From assembly GCF_000974445.1 (NCBI RefSeq), contig NZ_BBOJ01000044.1:1-33893 (forward strand): a stretch of DNA of 33,893 bases, given 5' to 3'. Shown piece by piece: positions 1 to 7,390 of this stretch (positions are counted from its first letter, which is position 1; the number at the start of each line of letters is the position of its first letter). Under the pieces are notes generated by a model. That model did no database searches. It was not told where the DNA came from and saw only the letters and a program-made list of their open reading frames with translations. The position numbers and the translations under genes are program-made. The stretch comes from Lentzea aerocolonigenes. GTDB lineage: Bacteria > Actinomycetota > Actinomycetes > Mycobacteriales > Pseudonocardiaceae.

Positions 1-419
1 TTGGCGATCAGCCGGGGGCGCCGCCAGCTGGCCTGCTCCCGTAACCGCCGGTAGAAGGTGCGCAGGCTCATCTCGGGTCGCCGGGCGGCGCGCCAGAGTC
101 GTGCGGTGGTCCAGGCTTTCGGCGCCTGGAGCAGGGTGTGGATGCGTTGCCCGAGCCGCGGGCTGCCCCGACGCGGGCGTCCGCTGCGCGGCCGGTCGGG
201 TAGCCCGGCGATGCCGTCACGGGTGTGCCGGGCGATCCAGCGGCGCACGGTGACCGGCTCGTAGTGCAGGAGTTCGGCGATCTCGGGTGCGCTCATCCCG
301 GATGCGGACAGCAGCACGATGACGATGCGAGCGGCGACTCGCCAGGGTCCGTGCAACGCGGTGACCAGCTCACGGTGCTGGGCAGGGGTCAAGTCGGCAT
401 AGACATGCGCGGGGCGCAT
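1..419 (-). CDS. IS630-family transposase, N-terminal part (cut by window edge)
   Basis: The reverse strand reads ATG at 419 and stays open to base 1, giving about 139 residues beginning MRPAHVYADLTPAQHRELV. It has a helix-turn-helix (VIVLLSASGMSAPEIAELL followed by VTVRRWIARHTRDGIAGL) and then a DRPRSGRPRRGSPR linker, the hallmark of IS630/Tc1-mariner DNA-binding domains. A second HTH follows (TTARLWRAARRPEMSLRTFYRRL). The DDE catalytic domain would lie outside the window, so I cannot tell whether the element is intact. Family assignment is confident; the subgroup is not resolved. No IS end could be fixed with certainty. Confidence 0.85.
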   Translation of the reverse strand, partial: MRPAHVYADLTPAQHRELVTALHGPWRVAARIVIVLLSASGMSAPEIAELLHYEPVTVRRWIARHTRDGIAGLPDRPRSGRPRRGSPRLGQRIHTLLQAPKAWTTARLWRAARRPEMSLRTFYRRLREQASWRRPRLIA

Positions 420-429
420 ACTGGTGGAG

Positions 430-479
430 GCCTCGTCGTGCTGGTTCAGGTGTGGTAACCGAATCCAACCCGACGAGGC
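430..479. repeat. Inverted repeat upstream of the IS630 transposase
   Basis: GCCTCGTCG (430-438) and CGACGAGGC (471-479) form a perfect 9-bp inverted repeat with a 32-nt loop, just upstream of the transposase start. It may be a subterminal transposase-binding site or operator. The outer IS end was not identified in 420-540, which otherwise holds no gene. Confidence 0.4.
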
Positions 480-540
480 TCTTCACGTTCGCGGCAAGGT
501 CAACTCACGCGAGTTACAGACACAACTTCTGGCAAGGCGC

Positions 541-1233
541 TTAGCGAGGCAGGTCCGGCCCGTGGGTCGTCACGCCCGCGAACAGGTCGGTCTCCGGCAA
601 CGGGGCGTTCGTCGTGTCGAGAGCGCGGAAGTAGTGCTCCTGCAAGGCGAACGCCCCGTGCACCTGCTGGCTGGCGTGACACTGCAACGCCTTGCGCTTC
701 TCGTCGGCCACCTCGCTGATGTCGATCGTGGTGGAACCGTCCTTGGCCGTGAGGTAGAGCTTGGCCGGGATTCCCGTGCGGTACACGGCGAGCTTGGCCA
801 CCCGGATCACGTGCATGTGGTCGCGGTGCGAGCTGTAGTGCGTGACCACGACCTGAGGCTGGTAGTGCTCGATCAACGCGGCCAGCCGCCCGGCGGCGGT
901 CTCCACGGGGATCGTGCAGAACCCGCCCTCCGGCACCTCGCCGGTGTGGCCGGAGTCGTGGTAGCCCAGCAGTTCCAGGTCCGAGATGCCCAGCGCGTCG
1001 CACGCGGCCTGCAACTCGGCCCTCCGGTGCGCGGCCACGGCCTTGGGGTGATGCCCGACCTCACCGGGCACCGCACCACTGGGCGCGTCGTCGAACTCGC
1101 CGTTGGTGCACGTGACCACCACGGTCCGAACGCCCTGTCTGGCGTAGTGCGCGAGCATGCCCCCGGTCGCCGTCGACTCGTCGCCCGGGTGGGCGTGAAC
1201 GGCGAGCAGGGTTCTGGGTCCGGCTGACTGCAC
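541..1233 (-). CDS. PIG-L/LmbE-family deacetylase-like protein
   Basis: A 230-aa protein of the PIG-L/LmbE (MshB/Mca-like) fold, zinc-dependent enzymes that remove N-acetyl groups from sugars or cleave mycothiol conjugates. The N-terminal strand runs into HAHPGDEST (residues 13-21), where the family normally has AHPDDE. His15 and Asp18 keep the zinc-ligand positions, but the first Asp, the general base in characterised members, is Gly17. A distal His cluster (HYSSHRDHMHV) could supply the third zinc ligand. Length is near that of short family members. The GTG start lies exactly 7 nt after TACGGT (minus strand, 1246-1241), indicating a leaderless transcript. The gene is divergent from the SLATT gene. 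Substrate is unknown, and the changed base residue makes catalysis uncertain. Confidence 0.85.
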   Translation of the reverse strand: MQSAGPRTLLAVHAHPGDESTATGGMLAHYARQGVRTVVVTCTNGEFDDAPSGAVPGEVGHHPKAVAAHRRAELQAACDALGISDLELLGYHDSGHTGEVPEGGFCTIPVETAAGRLAALIEHYQPQVVVTHYSSHRDHMHVIRVAKLAVYRTGIPAKLYLTAKDGSTTIDISEVADEKRKALQCHASQQVHGAFALQEHYFRALDTTNAPLPETDLFAGVTTHGPDLPR

Positions 1234-1240
1234 GCGGGCG

Positions 1241-1261
1241 ACCGTACCCGGAAACTATTGT
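1241..1261. promoter_or_regulatory. Divergent leaderless promoters (two -10 hexamers)
   Basis: Minus strand: TACGGT (1246-1241), 7 nt, then GTG at 1233. Plus strand: TATTGT (1256-1261), 7 nt, then GTG at 1269. Both fit the actinobacterial TANNNT -10 element with transcription starting on the initiation codon. The two hexamers are only 9 bp apart, so the promoters overlap and may exclude each other. No clear -35 was seen. Confidence 0.6.
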
Positions 1262-1268
1262 GCGGCCC

Positions 1269-1724
1269 GTGACCGACTTGCCGTCCGGCCTGAAGCCGCT
1301 CGAACTGGCCCACCACCTCCGCGCCCAGATCGCGCGGGGGCACTCCTACGCCCACTCCCGAAAGCACCGGTTCCGCTGGAAGTCCGTGGCGGTCCGGCTG
1401 ACCACGTTGGTCCTTTCGGCCGCATCGACGATCATCCTCGGCCTGCAGAACCTGGACCCGTGGACAGGAACGGCCTTCTCGTTGGTGGCGGTGGTGACCG
1501 TGGTGTCGGCTTTGGAGCCTTTCTTCGCGTGGCGGTCGTTGTGGGTGCTGATGGAGGACGCGAGCTATCGGTTCCATCGGCTGGAGGACGACCTCTCCTA
1601 CTACATCGCCTCGACGCCGGCCACGGAGATCGATCCCGAACGGGTGCATGAGATGTTCCAGCGCTACCAGGAGATCTGGGACTCGTTGAGCTCGAGCTGG
1701 CTCAAGTTCCGTGACAACGCGTGA
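1269..1724 (+). CDS. SLATT/DUF4231-type two-TM protein
   Basis: A 151-aa protein with an N-terminal helical, basic segment (residues 1-38) and two membrane helices (about 39-58 and 66-86). A charged helical tail follows with the pattern FFAWRSLWVLMEDASYRFHRLEDDL. This order, with a conserved basic KHRFRWK before TM1 and a coiled tail after TM2, matches the SLATT (SMODS and SLOG-associating two-TM effector) / DUF4231 superfamily. Those are predicted pore-forming effectors in nucleotide-signal defence systems. No SMODS nucleotidyltransferase or SLOG sensor is adjacent. GTG 1269 is preferred over in-frame GTG 1260 because TATTGT sits 7 nt upstream and no ribosome-binding site exists. Fold assignment comes from pattern recognition; function is inferred. 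Confidence 0.7.
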   Translation: MTDLPSGLKPLELAHHLRAQIARGHSYAHSRKHRFRWKSVAVRLTTLVLSAASTIILGLQNLDPWTGTAFSLVAVVTVVSALEPFFAWRSLWVLMEDASYRFHRLEDDLSYYIASTPATEIDPERVHEMFQRYQEIWDSLSSSWLKFRDNA

Positions 1725-1741
1725 CTGTCAGACCCCGTCGC

Positions 1742-1747
1742 TACGGT
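1742..1747 (+). promoter_or_regulatory. Leaderless -10 element (TACGGT)
   Basis: TACGGT followed by exactly 7 nt and ATG 1755. It is the same hexamer as at the PIG-L gene on the opposite strand. No Shine-Dalgarno sequence lies upstream of the ATG. Confidence 0.55.
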
Positions 1748-1754
1748 TGCGGTC

Positions 1755-2582
1755 ATGACTCCTGATCACCGGTTGACCCCCTTCCGCGACGAGGCGCTCG
1801 CGCAGGACATCCCGGCCGCCGACGTGGACCGCTGGCTGGCTCTGGCCCGTCCCTGCGCCACGCTGACACGTGGTGGGGACGGCCCGGTCGTGGGCGAGTT
1901 CGGCGGCCCGCTGCTGCTCCCGGCTGATGCCCCGGACCCCGAGCACCCGTACGTCGGCTGGGTCGACCTCGCCGCTCTGCCGCCGGGCGTGACGGACTTA
2001 CCCCTGCCTGGGGATGGTCGCCTGCTGTTCTTCGCCTTCCCGCAGGTGGACGACGACTCGATGGGCAGCGTGGTGCACGTCCCGGCGGGTGCGGCCGTGG
2101 AGGAACGGGACAAGCTCGCCTGGGACGAGGGCGGCTGGGACGAGTACGAGGAGTTGGTGGAGGCGTTCCCGCAGGGCCCGCTGCGGCTGAAGGCCGACGT
2201 GTCGCTGCCCTGCCACGGCTCGCTCCCGCTGCCGGACGGGCGGCCGCTTCCCGGCCATCCGCGGTCGGAGGACCTCGCCTCGCTGTGGGAGGACGCCCGT
2301 GAGGACATCGCCCCGTTGGGGGAACTGCAGATCGGGGGCTACGCCGACGAGGAGGCGATCGAGTCCGACCCGGTCGTTCGTGCGGTGTCCGACGCTGTGC
2401 GGGCGGGGACGGCGAACGGGTGGGAGGTGTCGTCTGATGCCGCGGACTGGGTGTTGCTCGCGGACTGGCAGGTGGACGTGGACGACTACGAGGGAGCCAC
2501 GGTGCACTGGGTGATGCAGCGGTCGGATCTTGCGGCGGGGAGGTTCGAGAGGGCGTTCGTCAGCGTGTTCCACAACCCGTGA
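1755..2582 (+). CDS. DUF1963 (YwqG-like) protein
   Basis: A 275-aa cytosolic protein without signal peptide or TM. It shows DUF1963/YwqG features: an early FGGPLLLP segment, then YVGWVDLAALPP, and RLLFFAFPQVDDD. These correspond to the family pattern of a proline-rich GG..LP strand followed by an aromatic strand with acidic residues. A C-terminal ADWVLLADWQVD and a final MQRSDLAAGRFERA also fit. The molecular role of YwqG proteins is not established. The gene is 30 bp downstream of the SLATT gene on the same strand but has its own leaderless -10, so it may be independently transcribed. It ends at a convergent terminator region shared with the lipoprotein gene. Confidence 0.75.
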   Translation: MTPDHRLTPFRDEALAQDIPAADVDRWLALARPCATLTRGGDGPVVGEFGGPLLLPADAPDPEHPYVGWVDLAALPPGVTDLPLPGDGRLLFFAFPQVDDDSMGSVVHVPAGAAVEERDKLAWDEGGWDEYEELVEAFPQGPLRLKADVSLPCHGSLPLPDGRPLPGHPRSEDLASLWEDAREDIAPLGELQIGGYADEEAIESDPVVRAVSDAVRAGTANGWEVSSDAADWVLLADWQVDVDDYEGATVHWVMQRSDLAAGRFERAFVSVFHNP

Positions 2583-2753
2583 GGCCGGTGGCGGGGAGTT
2601 GGAGGCAGGGCGCGGGGTCCACTTCGTGCCTGGCGCGAGGGTGCCGACCGGACAGTCGTCCTGCCGCGCTGCCCGCCAGGTGATCGATCCCGCGAGGGCT
2701 CAAGCTCCGTGGCCCTTCGGCTTGCCACCAGCGTCCTCCAGGACCGTCGACCA

Positions 2754-2796
2754 GGCCGCCTTCGCTCCCGCGGGGGATTCGGGAGCGAAGGCGGCC
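2754..2796. terminator. 17-bp perfect palindrome, probable bidirectional terminator
   Basis: GGCCGCCTTCGCTCCCG (2754-2770) and its exact reverse complement (2780-2796) flank a 9-nt loop, between the convergent ends of the DUF1963 and lipoprotein genes. There is no U-tract, as is common in actinomycete terminators. The arm resembles the hairpins at 14176-14221 and 33152-33186. Confidence 0.7.
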
Positions 2797-2827
2797 AGGT
2801 CACGGAGGGCGGGCTCGGCCCACTCCG

Positions 2828-2896
2828 GCGTCATGGTGAGTCTGGCTCACTCACGCGTCACGGCGGGCCTGGCCCACCCACGCGTCACGGTGAGCC
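2828..2896. repeat. 27-bp tandem repeat with internal dyads
   Basis: Two full 27-bp units (2828-2854 and 2855-2881) and a partial third (2882-2896) share the pattern GCGTCAYGGYGRGYCTGGCY followed by CACYCAC. A more degenerate copy may precede them (about 2798-2827). Each unit has an internal dyad such as GTGAG-TCTGG-CTCAC. The partial third unit contains the lipoprotein stop codon (2885-2887). Together with the palindrome this explains the otherwise gene-free stretch 2583-2884. Confidence 0.75.
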
Positions 2897-3988
2897 CGCG
2901 GGCTTCCCCTTGGCGTCCGGCGCGTTGGCGTCCATCAGGTAGTTCTCCTGCCAAACCGCCCACTTGTACCCGACCCCGTTGGCGGTCACATAAGCCGCGC
3001 CCCACCCACTGCCGGTGAACCGGTTGTTGATGGACTTCATGTTCCGCCCGTACTGGTTCCCGTGGCTCGACTCCAGCCCGAGCTGGTAACCGCCGCCCTC
3101 CAGCAGGTTGCCCTCGACGGTGACGTTGTCGATGTCGTCGCCGTAGGTCTGGATGAACAGCGCGCCGGTGTCCTGGCCGGTCGAGCAGTCGATCCGGTTG
3201 TTGCGGAACGTCAGGGTGCGGCCGGCGTTCTTGTCCAGCGGGAAGTCGCGGACGGTGGCGCCGTCGTTGTGCGCGTCGCCGGCCGTGCGCAGACCGCGGA
3301 CGTAGTTGCCCTCGGCCAGGCCGTTCAGGGTGCTGCCCGTGTTGTAGAAGCAGATGCCGGAACCCATGCCGGTGATGTAGTTGCGCTGCAGGGTGCCGAC
3401 GCCGAGGAACGCGCACGACTTCGCGATCGTCGACGCGGACAGCTTGGAGCCGTCGATGTTCGAGTCGCGGATGGTCACCGGGGCGCCGGTGACCTGGCAC
3501 GAGTTGCTGCCGCACGGGCCGTTGGTCGTGACCAGCGGGGCGGCCTCGTCCAGCTTGCCCGGGCGGATGCAGGACTTCTCGATGGTGATGTTGCCCGCGA
3601 ACAGGACAAGAGCCTGCTCGATGCGCTTGCCCGAGATCACCGTGCCGGCGCCGGGGGCTGCGGGGCCGGTGTAGACGGGCAGGGAGTCGCAGTTCAGGCC
3701 GACCCCGGCCAGACCCGTGTTGGCCTGGGTGAGCTTCCAGCCCGGTGAACCGGCCGGCGCGGGGGTGCCGGGGTTGTTCGGCGGCTTCACGGGGCCGTTC
3801 GTGGCGGACGGTAGTGCGGAGCTGCTGGGGGCCGCCGAGCTGCTCGGGGCCGGGGAACTGCTGGACGTGCTGGTCGAGGTGGCGCTGGTGCTGTCCGCGA
3901 TCGGTGTCGGTTGGGCCGCCTTCGTCGGGGAGCAGGCGGCCAACGCGATGACACCACCGGTCAGCAGTACGGCCAATCTCAGTTTCAC
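2885..3988 (-). CDS. Secreted lipoprotein with right-handed beta-helix domain
   Basis: A 367-aa predicted lipoprotein. Its type II signal peptide starts KLRLAVLLTGGVIALAAC, with lipobox LAAC at about residues 16-19. A Ser/Thr/Pro/Ala-rich linker of about 55 residues follows, as expected for an anchored extracellular protein. The rest is a parallel beta-helix-like domain with repeating short strands (TIEKSCIRPG, TIRDSNIDGSKL, LTFRNNRIDCS, VTVEGNLLEGGGYQLGL), as in pectate-lyase-like or polysaccharide-binding proteins. No canonical catalytic motif was recognised. GTG 3988 is chosen because GGAGGT lies 10 nt upstream; the longer GTG at 4006 would overlap that site. It may bind or process an environmental polysaccharide, in keeping with the nearby hydrolases. 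Confidence 0.8.
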   Translation of the reverse strand: MKLRLAVLLTGGVIALAACSPTKAAQPTPIADSTSATSTSTSSSSPAPSSSAAPSSSALPSATNGPVKPPNNPGTPAPAGSPGWKLTQANTGLAGVGLNCDSLPVYTGPAAPGAGTVISGKRIEQALVLFAGNITIEKSCIRPGKLDEAAPLVTTNGPCGSNSCQVTGAPVTIRDSNIDGSKLSASTIAKSCAFLGVGTLQRNYITGMGSGICFYNTGSTLNGLAEGNYVRGLRTAGDAHNDGATVRDFPLDKNAGRTLTFRNNRIDCSTGQDTGALFIQTYGDDIDNVTVEGNLLEGGGYQLGLESSHGNQYGRNMKSINNRFTGSGWGAAYVTANGVGYKWAVWQENYLMDANAPDAKGKPAGSP

Positions 3989-4259
3989 GGCTGGATCTAC
4001 CTCCACGCGCGTTCACGACGGGGGACCGTGAACTCGCTAATTGTGTCGTCGGCCGTTGCGGAATTTGTACGCACTCGTGCGACCGAGTTTTCGTACGGGG
4101 CCGTTGAACGCACAGCACACTGCACGGGACGACGTGAGGAGTCAAGCGGATCTCCTTGTGCCGCAACATCATCTTCCGTGCGGCCGGGAATACTCCATCC
4201 GTGTGAGCAGGCAGATCACGGTTTTATCACCGAGCCATTGGAAACCTTGATGTGTGAGA
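3989..4259. promoter_or_regulatory. Upstream region of the lipoprotein gene with a short dyad
   Basis: This 271-bp stretch is less GC-rich than its neighbours and has no convincing gene. It contains the lipoprotein ribosome-binding site and a dyad CGCAC-TC-GTGCG (4070-4081), bracketed by GTAC repeats (4067-4070 and 4093-4096). That could be an operator. A TTGACT occurs on the minus strand near 4145, but no convincing -10 pairs with it. Confidence 0.35.
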
Positions 4260-5027
4260 TCAGCGACCTGTGAATGTCGCGCGGCCGGGACCGTCCGTGA
4301 GGAAGCTGTGCACGGCCCGTGGCAGATCTTCGGTCTCGAAGAGGGCGGACGCGATCGTCGTGACGTGAGCGTCGGCCTCCGGAACGCCGCCGTTCTCGAA
4401 ATGGGCGAGGACCTGCTTGGTCGCGAAATGTGCCTGGGTCGGGCCGACGGCGAGCGACAGTGCGAACTGCTCGGCCGCCAGCGCGAAGCCCTCGTCCGGG
4501 AACACGCGGTTGACGACGTTCCAGCGCTCCAGCGTCAAAGCGTCGTAGAGGTCGCCGGTCATCACGAACTCCTTCGCGCGCCCGACGCCCGCGCGCGCCG
4601 CCAGGCGTTGCGTGCCGCCCATGGTCGGCGTCAGACCCACGACCTTCTCCACCAGCCCGAACCGCGCGCTCTCGGCCGCCACGATCAGGTCGCACGCCAC
4701 CGCCAGCTCGAACGCCCAGGTCAGGCACAGGGCGTGGGCCGCGAAGACGGTCGGGATCGGCAGGGCGGCGAGGCGTTGGGGGAGCAGCAGCATGCGGTCG
4801 AACAGCTGCTGGGCCTCCTCGCGGTACTCCTGCGCGGCGAACAGCGACACGTCCACGCCGCCGCTCACGACCTTGCCCGTCGCGTTGACCAGCAACGCCC
4901 GCGCGTCGCCCAGCTCGTCCAGGGCCTCGTGGAACTCCGCGTCGAGGTCGAGCGAGTAGAGGTTGAGCGGCGGCGCGTCGATCGTGATGATCGCGAGCTC
5001 GTCCCGCCGGGTCAGGTGGATCTTCAA
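4260..5027 (-). CDS. Enoyl-CoA hydratase/isomerase family protein
   Basis: A 255-aa crotonase-fold protein. The region HALCLTWAFELAVACDLIVA holds Glu107 at the position of the first catalytic Glu of enoyl-CoA hydratase. Glu127 (in FGLVEKVVG) holds the second, followed by MGGTQRLAARAG, a strong family signature. The usual GGG before the first Glu is replaced by TWA, and the oxyanion segment near KVVSGGVDVSLF is also non-standard. Substrate specificity may therefore differ from fatty-acid beta-oxidation. The start is a TTG at 5027, 4 nt after the corA stop, with only a weak GAGAAG directly before it. No ATG or GTG fits better. It is probably co-transcribed with, and translationally coupled to, corA. 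Function within CoA metabolism is inferred from the family only. Confidence 0.85.
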   Translation of the reverse strand: MKIHLTRRDELAIITIDAPPLNLYSLDLDAEFHEALDELGDARALLVNATGKVVSGGVDVSLFAAQEYREEAQQLFDRMLLLPQRLAALPIPTVFAAHALCLTWAFELAVACDLIVAAESARFGLVEKVVGLTPTMGGTQRLAARAGVGRAKEFVMTGDLYDALTLERWNVVNRVFPDEGFALAAEQFALSLAVGPTQAHFATKQVLAHFENGGVPEADAHVTTIASALFETEDLPRAVHSFLTDGPGRATFTGR

Positions 5028-5031
5028 CTTC

Positions 5032-5988
5032 TCACAACCAATCGCGGCGCTTGAACATCACGTACAGGAGGTAGGACACGCCGAAGATGCCCAGCGTGGA
5101 CACCCAGAAGCCCCACGGGCTCGCGAAGCCGGGGTACGGCACGTTCATGCCGTAGTAGCCCGAGATCGCGGTCGGCACCGCGATGATCGCGGCCCAGCTG
5201 GTCACCTTCTTCATGATCGAGTTGAGCCGGTTGCCCTGCACGACGACTTCGGCCTCGCGCAGGTTCACGACCAGCTCGCGCATCGACTCGGTCAGCTCGG
5301 CCGTGAACAGCGCGTGGTCCTTGACGTCCAGGTAGTACGGCTTCATCACGTCGTCCACCAGCTCGTGGTCGCGGTGCAGAAGCGACCCCAGCACCTCGCG
5401 CATCGGCAGCGCGACCCGCCGCAGCTGCACCAGGGCGCGGCGCAGCTGCAACGCCTTGCGACCCACGTGCGGCTTCTCCGCGTAGATCCGGTCCTCGAGG
5501 GCCTCGATGTCGTCGTCGAGCTGCTGGGCCGCGGTGTAGTGGCCGTCCACGACGTCGTCGAGCAGGCCGTGCAGCAGGAACCCGATCCCGCTCTCCGCCA
5601 GCGCCGGCGCGGCGTCCCAGCGGCGCAGCACCCCGGCCAGGTCGTAGTCCTCGCTCTCGCGCACCGTCACGAGCGCGTTGCGGGCCACGAAGACGTCGAC
5701 CTCGCACGTCTTGATCTCGTGCCCGGAGTAGCGGACCGCGTAGACGCTGAGGAACAGGTGGGTGGGGTAGCGGTCGACCTTGGGGCGCTGCCGTTCGGAG
5801 AAGGCGTCCTCGATCGCGAGCTCGTGCAGTCCCAGCTCGTCGCGCAGCAGACCAGTCTCGTCCTGAGACGGCGCGCACAGGTCGAACCACACGATCGCGG
5901 ACGGATCTTGGAGGTGGTTCGCGACGTCGGCGACCGGGAAGTCCTGGTCCACCAGTTCGCCGTTGCGGTACAAGCGGGTCCGGCCCAT
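5032..5988 (-). CDS. corA: CorA-family magnesium/cobalt transporter
   Basis: A 318-aa CorA-type channel for Mg2+ (and Co2+/Ni2+). A large cytosolic alpha/beta N-terminal domain and long helices (DIEALEDRIYAEK, LRRALVQLRRVALPMREVL) precede two C-terminal membrane helices. The signature GMN lies in YYGMNVPYPG between them, and the tail is basic (MFKRRDWL). ATG 5988 is chosen because TATCGT lies 8 nt upstream on the minus strand, consistent with a near-leaderless transcript; TTG 5997 is the in-frame alternative. It is the first gene of a two-gene unit with the enoyl-CoA hydratase homologue, and divergent from the kinase gene. Membrane topology and motif make the call firm. Confidence 0.93.
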   Translation of the reverse strand: MGRTRLYRNGELVDQDFPVADVANHLQDPSAIVWFDLCAPSQDETGLLRDELGLHELAIEDAFSERQRPKVDRYPTHLFLSVYAVRYSGHEIKTCEVDVFVARNALVTVRESEDYDLAGVLRRWDAAPALAESGIGFLLHGLLDDVVDGHYTAAQQLDDDIEALEDRIYAEKPHVGRKALQLRRALVQLRRVALPMREVLGSLLHRDHELVDDVMKPYYLDVKDHALFTAELTESMRELVVNLREAEVVVQGNRLNSIMKKVTSWAAIIAVPTAISGYYGMNVPYPGFASPWGFWVSTLGIFGVSYLLYVMFKRRDWL

Positions 5989-6044
5989 GGGTGACAACGA
6001 TACGTAGATCTACTCAGATGTGAGGTTCCAGCCCGAGTTCCCGC

Positions 6045-6050
6045 TACCCT
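6045..6050 (+). promoter_or_regulatory. Leaderless -10 element (TACCCT) of the kinase gene
   Basis: TACCCT, then 7 nt, then GTG 6058. No ribosome-binding site precedes the GTG. Confidence 0.55.
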
Positions 6051-6057
6051 CGATCCG

Positions 6058-7383
6058 GTGAAGGTGGACCAACCACAACGCATAGGCGACTACCTGCTCC
6101 TGGGCAGGCTTGGTCGTGGTGCCATGGGAACGGTCTACCTGGGACAAGGCAGCGACGGACGGCAGGTCGCCGTCAAGGTCGCCCGCGCGGAGCTCGCCGA
6201 CGACCCGAAGTTCCGCGAGCGGTTCCGCCGCGAGGTGCAGATGGCTCGCGCGGTCGGCAGCGCCGGCACCGCGGCCGTGGTGGACGCGGACACGCGCGCG
6301 GCGCGGCCGTGGATGGCGACGGAGTACGTGCCCGGCCCGACGCTGCAGGAAGCCATCGAACGGCACGGCCCGCTGCCCGAGCACCACCTGCGCCGGCTGG
6401 CGGAGGGCCTCGCGGAGGCGTTGACCGCGATCCACCGGGCGGGTCTCGTGCACCGCGACCTCAAGCCGTCGAACGTGCTGCTCGGCGCCGACGGCCCGCG
6501 CGTGATCGACTTCGGCATCTCGCGCGCGATGGAGCACACCGCGCTCACCGAGACCGGCATGGTCTTCGGCACGCCGGGCTTCCTCTCGCCGGAGCAGATC
6601 ACCGGCCAGGAGGTCGCGCCGCCGTCGGACGTCTTCGCGCTCGGCGCGGTGCTGGTCTACGCGGCGACGGGCAAGGGCCCGTTCGGCGAGGGCCCGACCG
6701 CGACGCTGCTGTACCGGGCCGCACACGGCGAACCGGACCTCGACGGCGTGCCGAAGCCGCTGCGCCCGCTGGTGCAGAAGTGCATGCACCGCGACCCGGC
6801 CAAGCGCCCGGACCCGGCCGAGGTGACCCGCATGATCGCGCAGGTCGTCACGCCGAAGCCACCGACCACCAAGCTGCCCGCGCCGATGACGCCCGCCGCC
6901 GCGACGTTCTCGACGTCGCGGATCGTGCCCACGGCGTGGGGCGTGCTGAACCTCGCCGCGGCCCTGCTCGCCGCCGCGATCGCCGACCCCGCCGCGAAGG
7001 CCAACGGCGCCACGCAGCTGCTGGCGCTGGCCGCGTTCTGCGTGCTGGTCGTGCGCGCCGTGCGGTTCTTCGGCGCCGCGGCCCGGCGCAAGGTCGTCGT
7101 CGAGATCAGCCGCGAGGGCATCGCCACGACCCGCAACGGCAAGTTCCACCAGTACTGGTGGTACGAGCTCGCACGGGTGCGCGTGGTGCCGCACAAGAAA
7201 CGGCCGTGGGTCGTCGTCTGGCTGAAGGACCCGGCGCCACGCCGCTTCTTCGGGGCGCATCACGGCGGTGTGCGGGTGTTCCCGATCGCCCACGAACGGA
7301 CCAGACGGCGGCGCGAGCGCGAGGTCGCCGAGCTGCGCGCCGCTCTGGCCTGGTACCTGCCGCGGTCCTACGACGGCCGTTGA
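6058..7383 (+). CDS. Membrane-anchored Ser/Thr protein kinase (PknB-like) with C-terminal PH-like domain
   Basis: A 441-aa Hanks-type kinase. The N-terminal kinase domain (about 10-265) has the glycine loop GRLGRGAMGTV, catalytic Lys40, HRDLKPSN (132-139), DFG (151-153) and the activation-loop end GTPGFLSPEQ. All residues needed for activity are present. A Pro/Thr-rich juxtamembrane linker leads to two hydrophobic segments (about 292-335). The C-terminus is a mixed-strand region rich in Trp and Arg, with VVVEISREGIATTRNG and YWWYELARVRVVP, which resembles a PH-like or YcxB-like domain. There are no PASTA repeats, so this is not a muropeptide sensor. The gene converges on the anti-sigma-like gene with a 7-bp gap. 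Confidence 0.93.
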   Translation: MKVDQPQRIGDYLLLGRLGRGAMGTVYLGQGSDGRQVAVKVARAELADDPKFRERFRREVQMARAVGSAGTAAVVDADTRAARPWMATEYVPGPTLQEAIERHGPLPEHHLRRLAEGLAEALTAIHRAGLVHRDLKPSNVLLGADGPRVIDFGISRAMEHTALTETGMVFGTPGFLSPEQITGQEVAPPSDVFALGAVLVYAATGKGPFGEGPTATLLYRAAHGEPDLDGVPKPLRPLVQKCMHRDPAKRPDPAEVTRMIAQVVTPKPPTTKLPAPMTPAAATFSTSRIVPTAWGVLNLAAALLAAAIADPAAKANGATQLLALAAFCVLVVRAVRFFGAAARRKVVVEISREGIATTRNGKFHQYWWYELARVRVVPHKKRPWVVVWLKDPAPRRFFGAHHGGVRVFPIAHERTRRRREREVAELRAALAWYLPRSYDGR

Positions 7384-7390
7384 TCGCCGA

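Noticed and set aside
58..458. Short plus-strand frames at the left edge
   Set aside because: They are antisense to the IS630 transposase, whose minus-strand HTH and DRPRSGRPR motif are clear.
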